A stretch of DNA of 64,000 nt from Tenacibaculum discolor (GTDB taxonomy: Bacteria; Bacteroidota; Bacteroidia; Flavobacteriales; Flavobacteriaceae): NCBI RefSeq assembly GCF_003664185.1, contig NZ_RCCS01000006.1, positions 62,001 through 126,000 on the forward strand. Reading direction: 5' to 3'. Positions 43,589 to 53,234 of this stretch are shown piece after piece. Numbering within the stretch: position 1 is the first letter of the stretch; each line of letters opens with the position of its first letter. A program made the position numbers and the translations under genes. The notes under the pieces were generated by a model. That model ran no database searches, was not told the origin of the DNA, and saw nothing but the letters and a program-made list of their open reading frames with translations.

Positions 43589-44884
43589 ATGTACAAAATA
43601 GGAGACAAGAAGTTAATTAATGGATGGGCATTTTACGATTGGGCCAATTCAGTATATTCATTAGTAATTAGTACAGCCGTTTTTCCGTTGTATTACAGCG
43701 GAGTAACGGAAGGTAAAATAGTAAGCTTTTTGGGTATGGATTGGGAGCATCCAGATAGTTTATATAGCTATGCTTTATCGTTTTCTTTTTTAGTAGTAGC
43801 TTTTATTTCTCCAATTTTATCAGGTATTGCAGATTATACGGGAAGTAAGAAAAAGTTTATGAAGTTTTTCTGTACACTAGGATCATTATCGGTAATGAGT
43901 TTGTACTTTTTTGATGGAATAGACACTGTGTGGATTGGAATCTTATTTACTGTTTTAGCAAGTATAGGTTTTTGGGCAAGTTTGGTGTTTTATAATGCTT
44001 ATTTACCAGAGGTAGCTCATCCAGAACAACAAGATAGAGCCAGTGCCAAAGGTTTTGTATATGGATATATTGGTTCTGTTATTTTATTACTAATAAATTT
44101 AGCTATGATTATGTTTCCTGAAACTTTAGGTATTAGTGCAGGAATGGCGTCTAGAATTTCCTTTGTTATGGTAGGTTTATGGTGGTTAGGGTTTGCTCAA
44201 GTTACCTTTAAACGTTTACCAGGTAATGTATACAACAAGAAACCTGAAAAAGATTATATATGGAAAGGGTACAGAGAGTTACAAATAGTAATTAAAGAGC
44301 TATTAAATTACCCAACCTTAAAACGCTTTTTAATTTCTTTCTTCTTATTGAGTATTAGTGTACAAACTATTATTTTAATGGCAGCTATTTTTGGTTCATC
44401 AGAATTAGGGTTGTCTTCTACGAGTTTAATTATTACCATTTTATTGGTGCAAATTGTTGCAATTTTAGGAGCTGTTTTATTTTCAAGGTTTTCAGAAAAA
44501 TGGGGAAATATAACTGCTTTAAAAGTAACGATTGCAGTGTGGATGTTAGTTTGTTTTTGTGCTTTTTCTTTAGATAAATCTCAAGAGTATGTTGATATCT
44601 ATTTTTATGGGTTAGGAGGTTTATTAGGGTTAGTACAAGGAGCTATTCAAACCTTAACACGTTCTACGTATTCAAAATTATTACCAGAAACAGAAGATCA
44701 TGCCACGTATTTTAGTTTTTATGATGTTACCGAAAAAATAGCAATTGTTTTAGGAACAGCTGTATATGGAGCATTAAATGCAATTACAGGTTCTATGCAG
44801 TGGAGTGTGTTGTGTTTAGCTATTTTCTTTTTAGCTTCATTTATTATTTTAAGCACACTTAAAAAGACAAAATATGTAGTATAA
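43589..44884 (+). CDS. MFS transporter, UMF1/Atg22-like family
   Basis: The 431-residue protein has about 12 hydrophobic helices. The N-terminus WAFYDWANSVYSLVISTAVF and the later ARGFVYGYIGS-like ASAKGFVYGYIGSVILL are the hallmarks of the UMF1 (unknown major facilitator) group that includes fungal Atg22. It may move amino acids or other small molecules, but the substrate is not known. Start ATG 12 bases after a terminator, so it must have its own promoter in or near that hairpin region. Confidence 0.85.
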   Translation: MYKIGDKKLINGWAFYDWANSVYSLVISTAVFPLYYSGVTEGKIVSFLGMDWEHPDSLYSYALSFSFLVVAFISPILSGIADYTGSKKKFMKFFCTLGSLSVMSLYFFDGIDTVWIGILFTVLASIGFWASLVFYNAYLPEVAHPEQQDRASAKGFVYGYIGSVILLLINLAMIMFPETLGISAGMASRISFVMVGLWWLGFAQVTFKRLPGNVYNKKPEKDYIWKGYRELQIVIKELLNYPTLKRFLISFFLLSISVQTIILMAAIFGSSELGLSSTSLIITILLVQIVAILGAVLFSRFSEKWGNITALKVTIAVWMLVCFCAFSLDKSQEYVDIYFYGLGGLLGLVQGAIQTLTRSTYSKLLPETEDHATYFSFYDVTEKIAIVLGTAVYGALNAITGSMQWSVLCLAIFFLASFIILSTLKKTKYVV

Positions 44885-44967
44885 AATTGTGCAATATTAG
44901 CTACACAAATAATACTTAAAACTATTTTAAAATAAGTTTAAGGGTTTTTTTGGCTATCGCCCTGCGA

Positions 44968-46590
44968 TTAAAAAGGTGCAGGAGCAATAAAGCTTACTTG
45001 TTCTTTTGAAGTAGGGTGTACAAACGTAATTTTTTCAGCATGTAAATACAACCTATCTGCTTTCTTTCCGTATAAATCATCACCTATAATAGGAGTGTTT
45101 AGCCCTAAAATGTGTGCAGCATGTATACGTAACTGATGTGTACGTCCTGTTACAGGGTAAAAGTACACTTTGGTTTTATTGTCTATAGTTTCTATAGTTT
45201 CCCATTTAGTAAGTGCTTTTTTTCCATGTTTATAACAAACAAGCTGTTTAGGGCGATCATTTAGGTCTACTCTAAGTGGTAACTCAATAATCCCTTTTTT
45301 ATCTTTTAAAACACCTTCTAATAAAGCTACGTAGCGTTTCTGTACAGTTTTATTAATGAATTGTGCCTGTAAAGCTTTATAAGTGTCTTCATTTTTTGCT
45401 ATTAATAGTATTCCTGAGGTTGACATATCTAAACGATGTACAACTAACGGGCCTGTAGCTTTTGGATATAATTTTTGAATACGACTAAAAACAGAATCTT
45501 TAATTTCTTTACCAGCAACTGACAATAATTCATGGGGTTTGTTGATTACTAATAAATCTGCATCTTCATGAATAATTGTAATTTCTTTTTCTTCTTTTAA
45601 TTGCGCCACTAATGGGTTTTCTTCTACAGTTACTCCTTGTAACATGTGTGTTAAAATAGGTTTACATTTACCAGTGCAAGCAGAGTAGTAGTTTAGATGT
45701 TTTCTTATAGAGGTTTGCAAAGGCTTACCCCACCAAAACTCGGCCATACAAATAGGTTTTAGTTGATGTTTGTATGCATATTGAAGTAATTTAGGAGCGC
45801 AACAATCACCAGTACCAGCAGGAATATTTTGTGTAGAGTCAGTAAAAATATCTAATAAGTTTTTAGTTTCTCCTCGATAATTAAGAAAAGCATACTTTTT
45901 AAATATTTCTTGTTGAGCCCAGGCTGAAATATTTGCTCGTTTCTGCTTTAACTCCTCAATTTGCTGCTGTTTTGTGTCGTATACTTTTTTTAAAGGAGCT
46001 ATTTTATCGTTTAAATACACTTCATATTCACGTAAGTAAAACTCTTCGTTAATATTTAACTGATTGTTTTGTTTTGCTAATTCTTTTCTAAGTTTTCTAC
46101 GTTGTTTAATTTTAGACTGCTCTTTTGTTAAAAGGTTATCATGTAGTTGTTGTGTTTTTTGATATATTTTTTTTATTTCAATAAAATCAGAAGCGTTTTC
46201 TAAGCTTACTATTTTATGAGTTAATTCATTGAGCTGTTCTTCTGTTTTAATATAAAATTCATTTGCATCTAACACATCAAATACTGGCGGAACAAAATAT
46301 TTATGTTGTGTGCTTTCAGCTAGTTTTCCTGAAAAAGCGGCTACATATCCTAAATTTCCATCTTGTTGCTCTATAACTAATACTCCAAACATTTTTCCAA
46401 GCGCTTTTACATCCTCAGGTTTTTTGATTCCGAAGTTGTGAGAAAAATCGGTTTGGTTTACTAAATACTCTTGTAATTCTTTAGTAGCTATTTGAGCTAA
46501 GGTGTGAGGTGAATAATTGTATGGATAATCGAATTTTTTTGGTAATTCAATGTTAGATATATCCGAAGAAAAAGAAATTATTTTTGTCAT
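44968..46590 (-). CDS. RluA-family pseudouridine synthase with long N-terminal extension
   Basis: The start at 46590 (MTKIISFSSDISN) is preferred over an in-frame GTG at 46617, because that GTG lies in the loop of the upstream terminator. The 540-residue product has a C-terminal catalytic domain: VVHRLDMSTSGILLIAKNED (catalytic Asp in HRLD), KRYVALLEG and a GRTHQLRIHAAH end. The first 330 residues are an extension with a coiled coil (about 145-240) and clustered cysteines (GTGDCCAPKLL, CTGKCKPIL). The RNA target is not known. Similar long forms occur elsewhere in Bacteroidota, from memory. Confidence 0.85.
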   Translation of the reverse strand: MTKIISFSSDISNIELPKKFDYPYNYSPHTLAQIATKELQEYLVNQTDFSHNFGIKKPEDVKALGKMFGVLVIEQQDGNLGYVAAFSGKLAESTQHKYFVPPVFDVLDANEFYIKTEEQLNELTHKIVSLENASDFIEIKKIYQKTQQLHDNLLTKEQSKIKQRRKLRKELAKQNNQLNINEEFYLREYEVYLNDKIAPLKKVYDTKQQQIEELKQKRANISAWAQQEIFKKYAFLNYRGETKNLLDIFTDSTQNIPAGTGDCCAPKLLQYAYKHQLKPICMAEFWWGKPLQTSIRKHLNYYSACTGKCKPILTHMLQGVTVEENPLVAQLKEEKEITIIHEDADLLVINKPHELLSVAGKEIKDSVFSRIQKLYPKATGPLVVHRLDMSTSGILLIAKNEDTYKALQAQFINKTVQKRYVALLEGVLKDKKGIIELPLRVDLNDRPKQLVCYKHGKKALTKWETIETIDNKTKVYFYPVTGRTHQLRIHAAHILGLNTPIIGDDLYGKKADRLYLHAEKITFVHPTSKEQVSFIAPAPF

Positions 46591-46601
46591 CTTAAAAGAA
46601 A

Positions 46602-46625
46602 AAAGTGTTGCTTTCACAACACTTT
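46602..46625 (-). terminator. Terminator after the first acyl-CoA synthetase gene
   Basis: The 9-bp stem aaagtgttg/caacacttt with a 6-base loop and T run on the minus strand lies just beyond the stop of the gene at 46636 and overlaps an in-frame alternative start of the pseudouridine synthase. Confidence 0.85.
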
Positions 46626-46635
46626 AAATAAACGA

Positions 46636-48408
46636 TTATTCTCTATAAATTTTATCGTATAAGTCTTTATACATTTCTCTAATAATGTTTCGTTTCATTT
46701 TCATCGTAGGGGTAAGGTGACCACTATCAATAGACCATTCTTCTGGAGTTAATTCAAACTTTTTAATAGTTTCCCATTTACCAAATTTTGTATTGGCATA
46801 ATCAACTTCTTCTTGAATACGTTCTATGACTTTAGGATTACTTACCAAGTCTTTATTATCTCCTAAGGTAACGTTATGTCTTTGTGCCCATTCACGTACA
46901 AACTCAAAGTTTGGTTGAATAAATGCAGCAGCCATTTTTTCACCTTCACCAATAACCATTACTTGTTCTATAAAACGAGATTGTTTTAACTGACCTTCTA
47001 ATAATGGTGGAATAATATACTTACCACCTGAGGTTTTAAACATTTCTTTAGTACGTCCAGTTATTTTTAAGAAACCATCTTCACTTAATTCACCTTTATC
47101 ACCTGTATGGAAATATCCGTTTTGTAATGCTTCAGCGGTTTTTTCAGGGTCTTTGTAATACCCTTGCATTACGTTAGGGCCTTTTACTAGGATTTCACCG
47201 TTATCAGCTATTTTTACTTCAACACCATCAATTAACTTACCTACAGTCCCTATTTTAAAACCACCATTACGCATATCATTTACTGAAATAACAGGAGAAG
47301 TTTCAGTAAGACCGTAACCTTCCATTACAGGCATTCCAGCAGCTGTAAATACTCTTGTTAAACGAGATTGTAATGCAGCAGAACCAGATACCATTATTTT
47401 TAATTCTCCACCTAAAGCAGCTTGCCATTTAGAGAATATAAGTTTTCTAGCAATACTTAATTTCTTCTCATACCACCATCCGTTAGCTCCATATGGCTCA
47501 TATTGTAAACCTAAGTCTATAGCCCAAAAGAATAATTTCTTTTTAATTCCTGTTAAGTCAGCTCCTTTGGCATATATTTTATCATATATTTTTTCATATA
47601 ATCTAGGAACAGCGGTCATTACATTAGGCTTTACCTCTTGTGCATTTTCACTTAATTTATCAATAGCTTCTGCAAAATAAATAGAGATTCCACAATATTG
47701 ATATAAGTATAATAGCATACGTTCAAAAATATGACAAACAGGTAAAAAGCTCAAAGCTCTTCCTTGTCCATTTTCAAGCGGGACTCTTTTTTCACTACTC
47801 AATACATTTGAAACTATGTTTTTATGACTTAACATAACTCCTTTAGGGCGTCCTGTTGTTCCAGAAGTGTAAATTAAGGTAGCTAAATCGTCAGTTTTAA
47901 CAGCAGCTTTACGCTCTTCAACTTCATTTTGATTACTATTATCTTCGCCTAATGCTAAAACTTCTTTCCAACTTTTTTCTCCTTGAATATCATCAAAAGT
48001 AAAAACTTCTTTAAGCTTTGTATTTCCTTTTATTTGATTTAGCTTTTCTAAGATGGTATCATCTGAAACAAAACAATAAGTAGCTTCAGAGTGGTTTAAG
48101 ATATATTCGTAGTCTTCTTTTGAAATGGTTGGATAAATAGGAACGTTTTGAGCTCCTGTTTGTAGTATTCCAATATCACAAATATTCCATTCAGTTCTAT
48201 TGTTGGTTGAAATTACAGCAATTTTATCGTTTGGTTGTATTCCTAATCGTAATAAACCTCTACTTATAGCGTTGGCTTTTTCTATATACTCATTTGTTGA
48301 TATAGATTGCCATTCACCATTGTATTTAGTGATAAATGCTTTTTTTAAATTATATTTTTCTTGTTGATAATAAGGAAAGTCAAAAAGACGCGTAATTTCA
48401 ATCGACAT
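46636..48408 (-). CDS. Long-chain fatty acid-CoA ligase, paralogue 1
   Basis: The 590-residue AMP-forming ligase activates fatty acids. The AMP-binding P-loop is LIYTSGTTGRPKGVMLSHKN (about 178-197), A5/A8-type motifs are YGLTETSPVIS and the GYFHTGDKGELSEDGFLKIT region with the hinge in TGRTKEMFKTSGGKYI. It has long-chain features of the AMP-ligases, such as the MEGYGLTETSPV strand. Its tandem paralogue lies 72 bases upstream on the same strand. Chain-length preference cannot be told. Confidence 0.92.
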   Translation of the reverse strand: MSIEITRLFDFPYYQQEKYNLKKAFITKYNGEWQSISTNEYIEKANAISRGLLRLGIQPNDKIAVISTNNRTEWNICDIGILQTGAQNVPIYPTISKEDYEYILNHSEATYCFVSDDTILEKLNQIKGNTKLKEVFTFDDIQGEKSWKEVLALGEDNSNQNEVEERKAAVKTDDLATLIYTSGTTGRPKGVMLSHKNIVSNVLSSEKRVPLENGQGRALSFLPVCHIFERMLLYLYQYCGISIYFAEAIDKLSENAQEVKPNVMTAVPRLYEKIYDKIYAKGADLTGIKKKLFFWAIDLGLQYEPYGANGWWYEKKLSIARKLIFSKWQAALGGELKIMVSGSAALQSRLTRVFTAAGMPVMEGYGLTETSPVISVNDMRNGGFKIGTVGKLIDGVEVKIADNGEILVKGPNVMQGYYKDPEKTAEALQNGYFHTGDKGELSEDGFLKITGRTKEMFKTSGGKYIIPPLLEGQLKQSRFIEQVMVIGEGEKMAAAFIQPNFEFVREWAQRHNVTLGDNKDLVSNPKVIERIQEEVDYANTKFGKWETIKKFELTPEEWSIDSGHLTPTMKMKRNIIREMYKDLYDKIYRE

Positions 48409-48480
48409 ATGTTCAAATTTTTGGGCTTTGCAAAGTATGAAAAATACCCCGATTGCACAAGTTGTAGTTTACTGGTTGAT

Positions 48481-50253
48481 TTATTGAGGATTATATATTT
48501 TTTGGTATAGATTATTGTATTTTTCTAAGATAATTTTTCGTCTCATTTTTAATGTCGGAGTTAAATGACCTGCATTTGTAGTCCATTCATCAGGAGTAAT
48601 TTCAAAACGTTTTATTTGCTCCCATTTACCAAACTTCTCATTACAAAAATCAATTTCTTTTTGAATTCGTTTGATTAGTTTTTTATCTGTAGTTATATCT
48701 GTAATAGTATGGTTATGTCTTTTAGCCCATTCTTGAACAAATTCTGAAGCTACTTGGATTAATGCTGCAGGCATTTTTTCTCCTTCACCAATAACCATTA
48801 CTTGTTCTATAAAACGTGATTTTTTTAATTCACCTTCTAGTATAGCAGGAGCAATATATTTACCTCCAGAAGTTTTGAAGATTTCTTTTTTTCTATCCGT
48901 AATCTTTAAAAAACCTTCATTATCTAGTTCTCCGATATCTCCCGTATGAAAATAGTCGTTTTCAATAGATTCGTCAGTTTTTTCTAAATCTTTATAATAA
49001 CCCATCATTACGTTAGGGCCTTTAACTAAGATCTCTCCATCATCAGCTATTTTTACACTTACGTTTTCAATAACTTTCCCAACTGTTCCTATTTTAAAGC
49101 CATTATTTCGCATATCGGTTACAGAGATAGCAGGAGAAGTTTCGGTAAGTCCGTAGCCTTCAAAAACAGGAATTCCTGCAGCTGTAAATACTCTAACAAG
49201 TCTAGCTTGTGTAGGAGCGCTTCCCGCTAACATAAATTCTAATTGTCCGCCTAAAGCTTCTTTCCATTTTGAGAAAATAAGTTTACGGGCTATAGAGAGC
49301 TTAAACTCATACCACCAACCATTTTCTTTGTATGGTTTATACTGTTCTCCTAGTTGCAATGCCCAGAAGAATAGACGTTTTTTTATACCTTTTAAATTAC
49401 TTCCTTTATCAACTATCTTATCAAAAACTTTTTCTAATAATCTAGGAACAACTGCCATAAAATGAGGTTGAATTTCACGTAAATTATCCCCAACTTTATC
49501 AATACTTTCAGCAAAATGAATTTCAAAGCCCATATATTGACAATAATAAGATGCTGCACGCTCAAAAATGTGACAAATAGGTAAGTAGCTAATAACTCTT
49601 TTTTTATTTCCTTGTAAATCGAGTCTTTTCCCTACAGCAAAAACGTTACTAACAATGTTATTGTGTGAAAGCATAACTCCTTTTGGAGTTCCAGTAGTAC
49701 CTGAGGTATAGATAATAGTAGCTAAATCGTATGGTTCTACAACTTTTTTTAATTCATTCACTGTTGTTTGATGGGTTTCATCTTTGCCAAGGTTTAGGAA
49801 AGAGTTCCATCCATAGTCTGTCTCTAGATCTTCAAAAGTAAACACCTTTTTAAGTTGTGTTTGTTCTTGAACTTTTATTACTTTTTGATAAAGTTCATCA
49901 TCAGAAACAAAACAATAAACACTATCAGAATGATTTAAGATATAGGCATAATCTTTTTCTGAAAAAGTAGGATATAAAGGTACATTTACAGCTCCTATTT
50001 GCATAACTCCTATATCTAAAATATGCCACTTTGGTTGATTTACAGAAGTAATCACAGCTATTTTATCTCCAGGTCTAACACCAAGGTTTAGTAAAGCTTT
50101 ACTTATGGTATTGGCGTCTTCAATGTATTTTTGAGTAGATATACTTTTCCATTCATTGTTTACTTTTGAAACTAAGCAGTGTTGTTGAGGATAGTTTTTT
50201 AGTTGGTGATAGGGGAAATCAAAAAGACGTGTAACTTTTGAAGATATATGCAT
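48481..50253 (-). CDS. Long-chain fatty acid-CoA ligase, paralogue 2
   Basis: The 590-residue protein has exactly the same length as paralogue 1, with the same motifs: IIYTSGTTGTPKGVMLSHNN, FEGYGLTETSPAISVT and YFHTGDIGELDNEGFLKITD. Difference in the hinge: DRKKEIFKTSGGKYI rather than GRTKEMFKTSGG. The N-terminus (MHISSKVTRLFDFPYHQLKN) matches paralogue 1. A tandem duplication is clear; the pair may differ in substrate or regulation. It is the first of the two in transcription. Confidence 0.92.
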   Translation of the reverse strand: MHISSKVTRLFDFPYHQLKNYPQQHCLVSKVNNEWKSISTQKYIEDANTISKALLNLGVRPGDKIAVITSVNQPKWHILDIGVMQIGAVNVPLYPTFSEKDYAYILNHSDSVYCFVSDDELYQKVIKVQEQTQLKKVFTFEDLETDYGWNSFLNLGKDETHQTTVNELKKVVEPYDLATIIYTSGTTGTPKGVMLSHNNIVSNVFAVGKRLDLQGNKKRVISYLPICHIFERAASYYCQYMGFEIHFAESIDKVGDNLREIQPHFMAVVPRLLEKVFDKIVDKGSNLKGIKKRLFFWALQLGEQYKPYKENGWWYEFKLSIARKLIFSKWKEALGGQLEFMLAGSAPTQARLVRVFTAAGIPVFEGYGLTETSPAISVTDMRNNGFKIGTVGKVIENVSVKIADDGEILVKGPNVMMGYYKDLEKTDESIENDYFHTGDIGELDNEGFLKITDRKKEIFKTSGGKYIAPAILEGELKKSRFIEQVMVIGEGEKMPAALIQVASEFVQEWAKRHNHTITDITTDKKLIKRIQKEIDFCNEKFGKWEQIKRFEITPDEWTTNAGHLTPTLKMRRKIILEKYNNLYQKIYNPQ

Positions 50254-50319
50254 GTAAATGATTTTGGTGACGCATAAATCTATGAAAATAAAAGAGATAA
50301 ATAAAAAATTAAATTGAGG

Positions 50320-51021
50320 TTAGTTGTAAAGTTTACTAACACTGCTTTTATAGGTTTGACCAATAGGAACCTTATGCTCATGAATTATAATACGGTTACC
50401 TTCTATAAACTTTATTTTATCTACTGCAACAATGAATGATTTATGTACTCTTAAAAATTGAATAGGATTTAATAGAGATTCGTAATGAGAAATTTTTTCA
50501 TGGCTTACAATCATTTCATCTGCTAAAAATAGTTTAGTATAATTTCCATAAGCTTCGATAAATAACAAATTATTTAAATCAATCTGATGGTGCTTTTTAT
50601 CTCCCTTGATAAACAGTCGGGTATTGATTTCATTTGACTCTATGCTTTCTTTGTGGATTGTTTTGGTAGGTAGTGTATCTGATACTTTATTTACAGCTTT
50701 TACCAAACGATCAAAACTAAAAGGCTTTAAAAGATAATCCACAACATTTAGCTCAAACCCTTCTAGGGCATATTCTTTGTAGGCAGTAGTAATAATGGTT
50801 TTAGGAGGGTTAGACAGCGTCTTTAAAAAATCTAAGCCTTTTAATTTAGGCATGTTGATATCTAAAAACATAAAATCAACTGTATGTTCATTTAAAAACT
50901 GCATAGCTTCCATAGCATTATAGCAACTTTTTTCTAATTGAACATGAGGTAGCATGCTACAAAATTCCGTTATGATTTCATGTGCTAAAGGCTCATCATC
51001 AATAATTATATATTTAAGCAT
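50320..51021 (-). CDS. LytTR-type response regulator
   Basis: The 233-residue protein has a receiver domain with DDEPLAHEI, the phospho-acceptor Asp in DFMFLDINMPKLKG (Asp54) and the Lys in DYLLKPFSFDRL, then a LytTR DNA-binding domain (about 130-230, FLRVHKSFIVAVDKIKFIEG, GNRIIIHEHKVPIGQTYKSS). It partners the histidine kinase whose gene overlaps its start by 8 bases. Probable target: the divergent ABC/M1 operon or its own control. Confidence 0.93.
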   Translation of the reverse strand: MLKYIIIDDEPLAHEIITEFCSMLPHVQLEKSCYNAMEAMQFLNEHTVDFMFLDINMPKLKGLDFLKTLSNPPKTIITTAYKEYALEGFELNVVDYLLKPFSFDRLVKAVNKVSDTLPTKTIHKESIESNEINTRLFIKGDKKHHQIDLNNLLFIEAYGNYTKLFLADEMIVSHEKISHYESLLNPIQFLRVHKSFIVAVDKIKFIEGNRIIIHEHKVPIGQTYKSSVSKLYN

Positions 51022-52144
51022 GCTTCGGTATTTTTAAAAGTGTTTTGTAAAAGTTGTTTGTAATATCAATATTTAGTTCATGTTGTTGCTTGTACAACAA
51101 AGATAATCTTCGTTTTAAATTTTGCAGTCCAATTCCTTTAGAGTTAGTTATTTCATTAGGATCAAAATTGTTTTCTATTTCAAAGTAAATAAAATCATCA
51201 TTATCATATAAATAGACATGAATAAAAGCATTTTCTGCTAGTGTTTCTATACCGTGTTTAAAAGCATTTTCAAGTAAGATAATGTATAGTAGTGGCGGAA
51301 TATTTAGATTCGTATCTATGTTATGGTTAAAGGTAATTTCAACAGACTTTCTGTAACGGATTTTATGTAGCTCAATGTAATTATTTAAGTATGCTATCTC
51401 TTCTGAAATTTTTACAGTTTCTTTTTCCCCGTCATAAATTGTGTAGCGCATCATATCAGATAGTTTTAATATAACTTCTGGTGCTTGAGGTGAGCTTTTA
51501 ACTGTTAAGGCATACAGGTTATTTAGAGTATTGAAGAAAAAATGCGGGTTTATTTGTGTTTTTAAGAGTGATAATTCTGTTTTAGACTTTTCTTTTTTTA
51601 GCTCTTGTATCCATTTCCATTGTTCAAAAACCCAAAGAAAAAAGAAGATAGGAATGGGTATGAAGAAAATATAGAACGGAGTTTCTTGCTTTACTTTTAA
51701 ATAAGCTTCTAAGTCACCAGAAAATAATCGTAGGTATAAAAAATATAAGAGTAGAGGTGTGTATAGTAGTGCTATGAATTTCCAGTATTTTTTTATGAAG
51801 TTGGGCACTAAAAAATAAGCTAGCCCACACCAAAATATCATTAATAGAATGAAGGTGATAGGATTATCTGGAAGCTTCATAAATGAATCAATAAGCACAG
51901 TAATAAAAAGTAGTACAAAAAGAACAGCAATACCAAATACAGCTTTCTTTTTCCTTTTTAAGTATTGATAATTATGTATGGGTAAAGCAATAACAAGTGC
52001 CCAAAAAACAGTAATTACAATAACCTCAACAGGTTGATCATTCGGTATATTTAGAAAATTCAGATAATCTAATAAGGTGAATAATGGAACAATAATTAAG
52101 AATCCAATAAGAAAAGCTTTGTATTTCTTTAAAAAATCTATCAT
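51014..52144 (-). CDS. LytS-type sensor histidine kinase
   Basis: The 376-residue membrane kinase has six hydrophobic helices in its N-terminal 180 residues (AFLIGFLIIVPLFTLLDYL, PVEVIVITVFWALVIALPIH and others) with no large periplasmic sensor. The His_kinase domain follows: QINPHFFFNTLNNLYALTVK with the phospho-acceptor His and the N-box-like PPLLYIILLENAFKHGIE, then GIGLQNLKRRLSLLY as G-box. It lacks the usual PAS/HAMP part. Overlaps the response regulator gene by eight bases, so translation is coupled. Confidence 0.92.
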   Translation of the reverse strand: MIDFLKKYKAFLIGFLIIVPLFTLLDYLNFLNIPNDQPVEVIVITVFWALVIALPIHNYQYLKRKKKAVFGIAVLFVLLFITVLIDSFMKLPDNPITFILLMIFWCGLAYFLVPNFIKKYWKFIALLYTPLLLYFLYLRLFSGDLEAYLKVKQETPFYIFFIPIPIFFFLWVFEQWKWIQELKKEKSKTELSLLKTQINPHFFFNTLNNLYALTVKSSPQAPEVILKLSDMMRYTIYDGEKETVKISEEIAYLNNYIELHKIRYRKSVEITFNHNIDTNLNIPPLLYIILLENAFKHGIETLAENAFIHVYLYDNDDFIYFEIENNFDPNEITNSKGIGLQNLKRRLSLLYKQQHELNIDITNNFYKTLLKIPKHA

Positions 52145-52349
52145 ACCTCAAAATTACTCATGTAAAACTGTTCTCACAATTATATTGATAAACACTGTTG
52201 TTTTTTAGATGAATGAATAGCTTTTTTAGTCAAACATAAGTTAGCTATTAAAAGAATATGGTGTGTGCTGAAAAGAATAGAGTACATCATTTTTAATTTA
52301 TAATAAAGGTATGATGCTAGAGATTTGTTGCAAACAAAACGAATCTTAT

Positions 52350-53231
52350 ATGAATACATTAACTATAACAAACCTTACTAAAACATACCCTAACGGAGTT
52401 AAAGCACTAAATGGAATAAACTTAAAAATTTCGAACGGAATGTTTGGCTTATTAGGCGCTAACGGAGCTGGTAAATCTTCTTTAATGCGTACTATCGCTT
52501 CTTTACAAGAACCCTCATCTGGAGAAATTGTATTTAATGATTACAATATTATTAATAAACCAGAGGAGATAAGAAAACACTTAGGGTATCTTCCTCAGGA
52601 GTTTGGAGTGTATCCTAAAATATCAGCAGAAAAATTGTTAGATCATTTAGCTATTCTGAAAGGTATTACTAATAACTCAACACGAAAAGAGCAAGTAACT
52701 TCTTTATTACAACAAGTAAACCTTTACCAACACAGAAAAAAAGCAGTACATACGTTTTCTGGAGGAATGCGCCAACGTTTTGGGATAGCTCAAGCTTTAT
52801 TGGCTAACCCCAAACTAATTATTGTAGATGAGCCAACAGCTGGGTTAGATCCTGAAGAAAGCAATCGCTTTTTAAATCTTCTGAGTGAAATAGGAGAGAA
52901 CGTAATAGTTATTTTATCTACTCACATAGTAGAGGATGTTAGAAATTTATGTACACAAATGGCAATTTTATCGGAAGGTCAAATCATTTCCCAAGGTAAC
53001 CCAAAAGAATTAGTTGCAAGTATTGAACATAATATTTGGACAAAAATTATAACTAAAAATGACCTTGAGCACTATAAAACAATGTACGAGGTTATTTCAA
53101 CCAAACTAGTGTCAGGAGAAACACAAATAAGAGTTTTTTCTGAGACTTCACTATCTAACGGGTTTGAAAGAATCACTCCGAATTTAGAAGACTACTACTT
53201 TGCTACATTGTTTCACCATAAAAAAGCCTAA
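52350..53231 (+). CDS. ABC transporter ATP-binding protein
   Basis: The 294-residue ATPase has Walker A GLLGANGAGKSSLMRTI, Q-loop LPQEFGVYP, signature FSGGMRQRFGIAQAL, Walker B KLIIVDEPTAGLDP and switch His in STHIVED. The ATG at 52350 is chosen because the family starts near MNTLTITNLTKTYPNG; an upstream ATG at 52311 in the same frame remains possible. It is 3 bases from the permease/peptidase gene, so the two make one transporter unit. Divergent from the two-component operon. Confidence 0.93.
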   Translation: MNTLTITNLTKTYPNGVKALNGINLKISNGMFGLLGANGAGKSSLMRTIASLQEPSSGEIVFNDYNIINKPEEIRKHLGYLPQEFGVYPKISAEKLLDHLAILKGITNNSTRKEQVTSLLQQVNLYQHRKKAVHTFSGGMRQRFGIAQALLANPKLIIVDEPTAGLDPEESNRFLNLLSEIGENVIVILSTHIVEDVRNLCTQMAILSEGQIISQGNPKELVASIEHNIWTKIITKNDLEHYKTMYEVISTKLVSGETQIRVFSETSLSNGFERITPNLEDYYFATLFHHKKA

Positions 53232-53234
53232 CCT

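Noticed and set aside
46591..46617. Longer N-terminus of the pseudouridine synthase starting at 46617
   Set aside because: That start lies in the loop of the terminator of the upstream gene, and the ATG at 46590 gives the family-like start.
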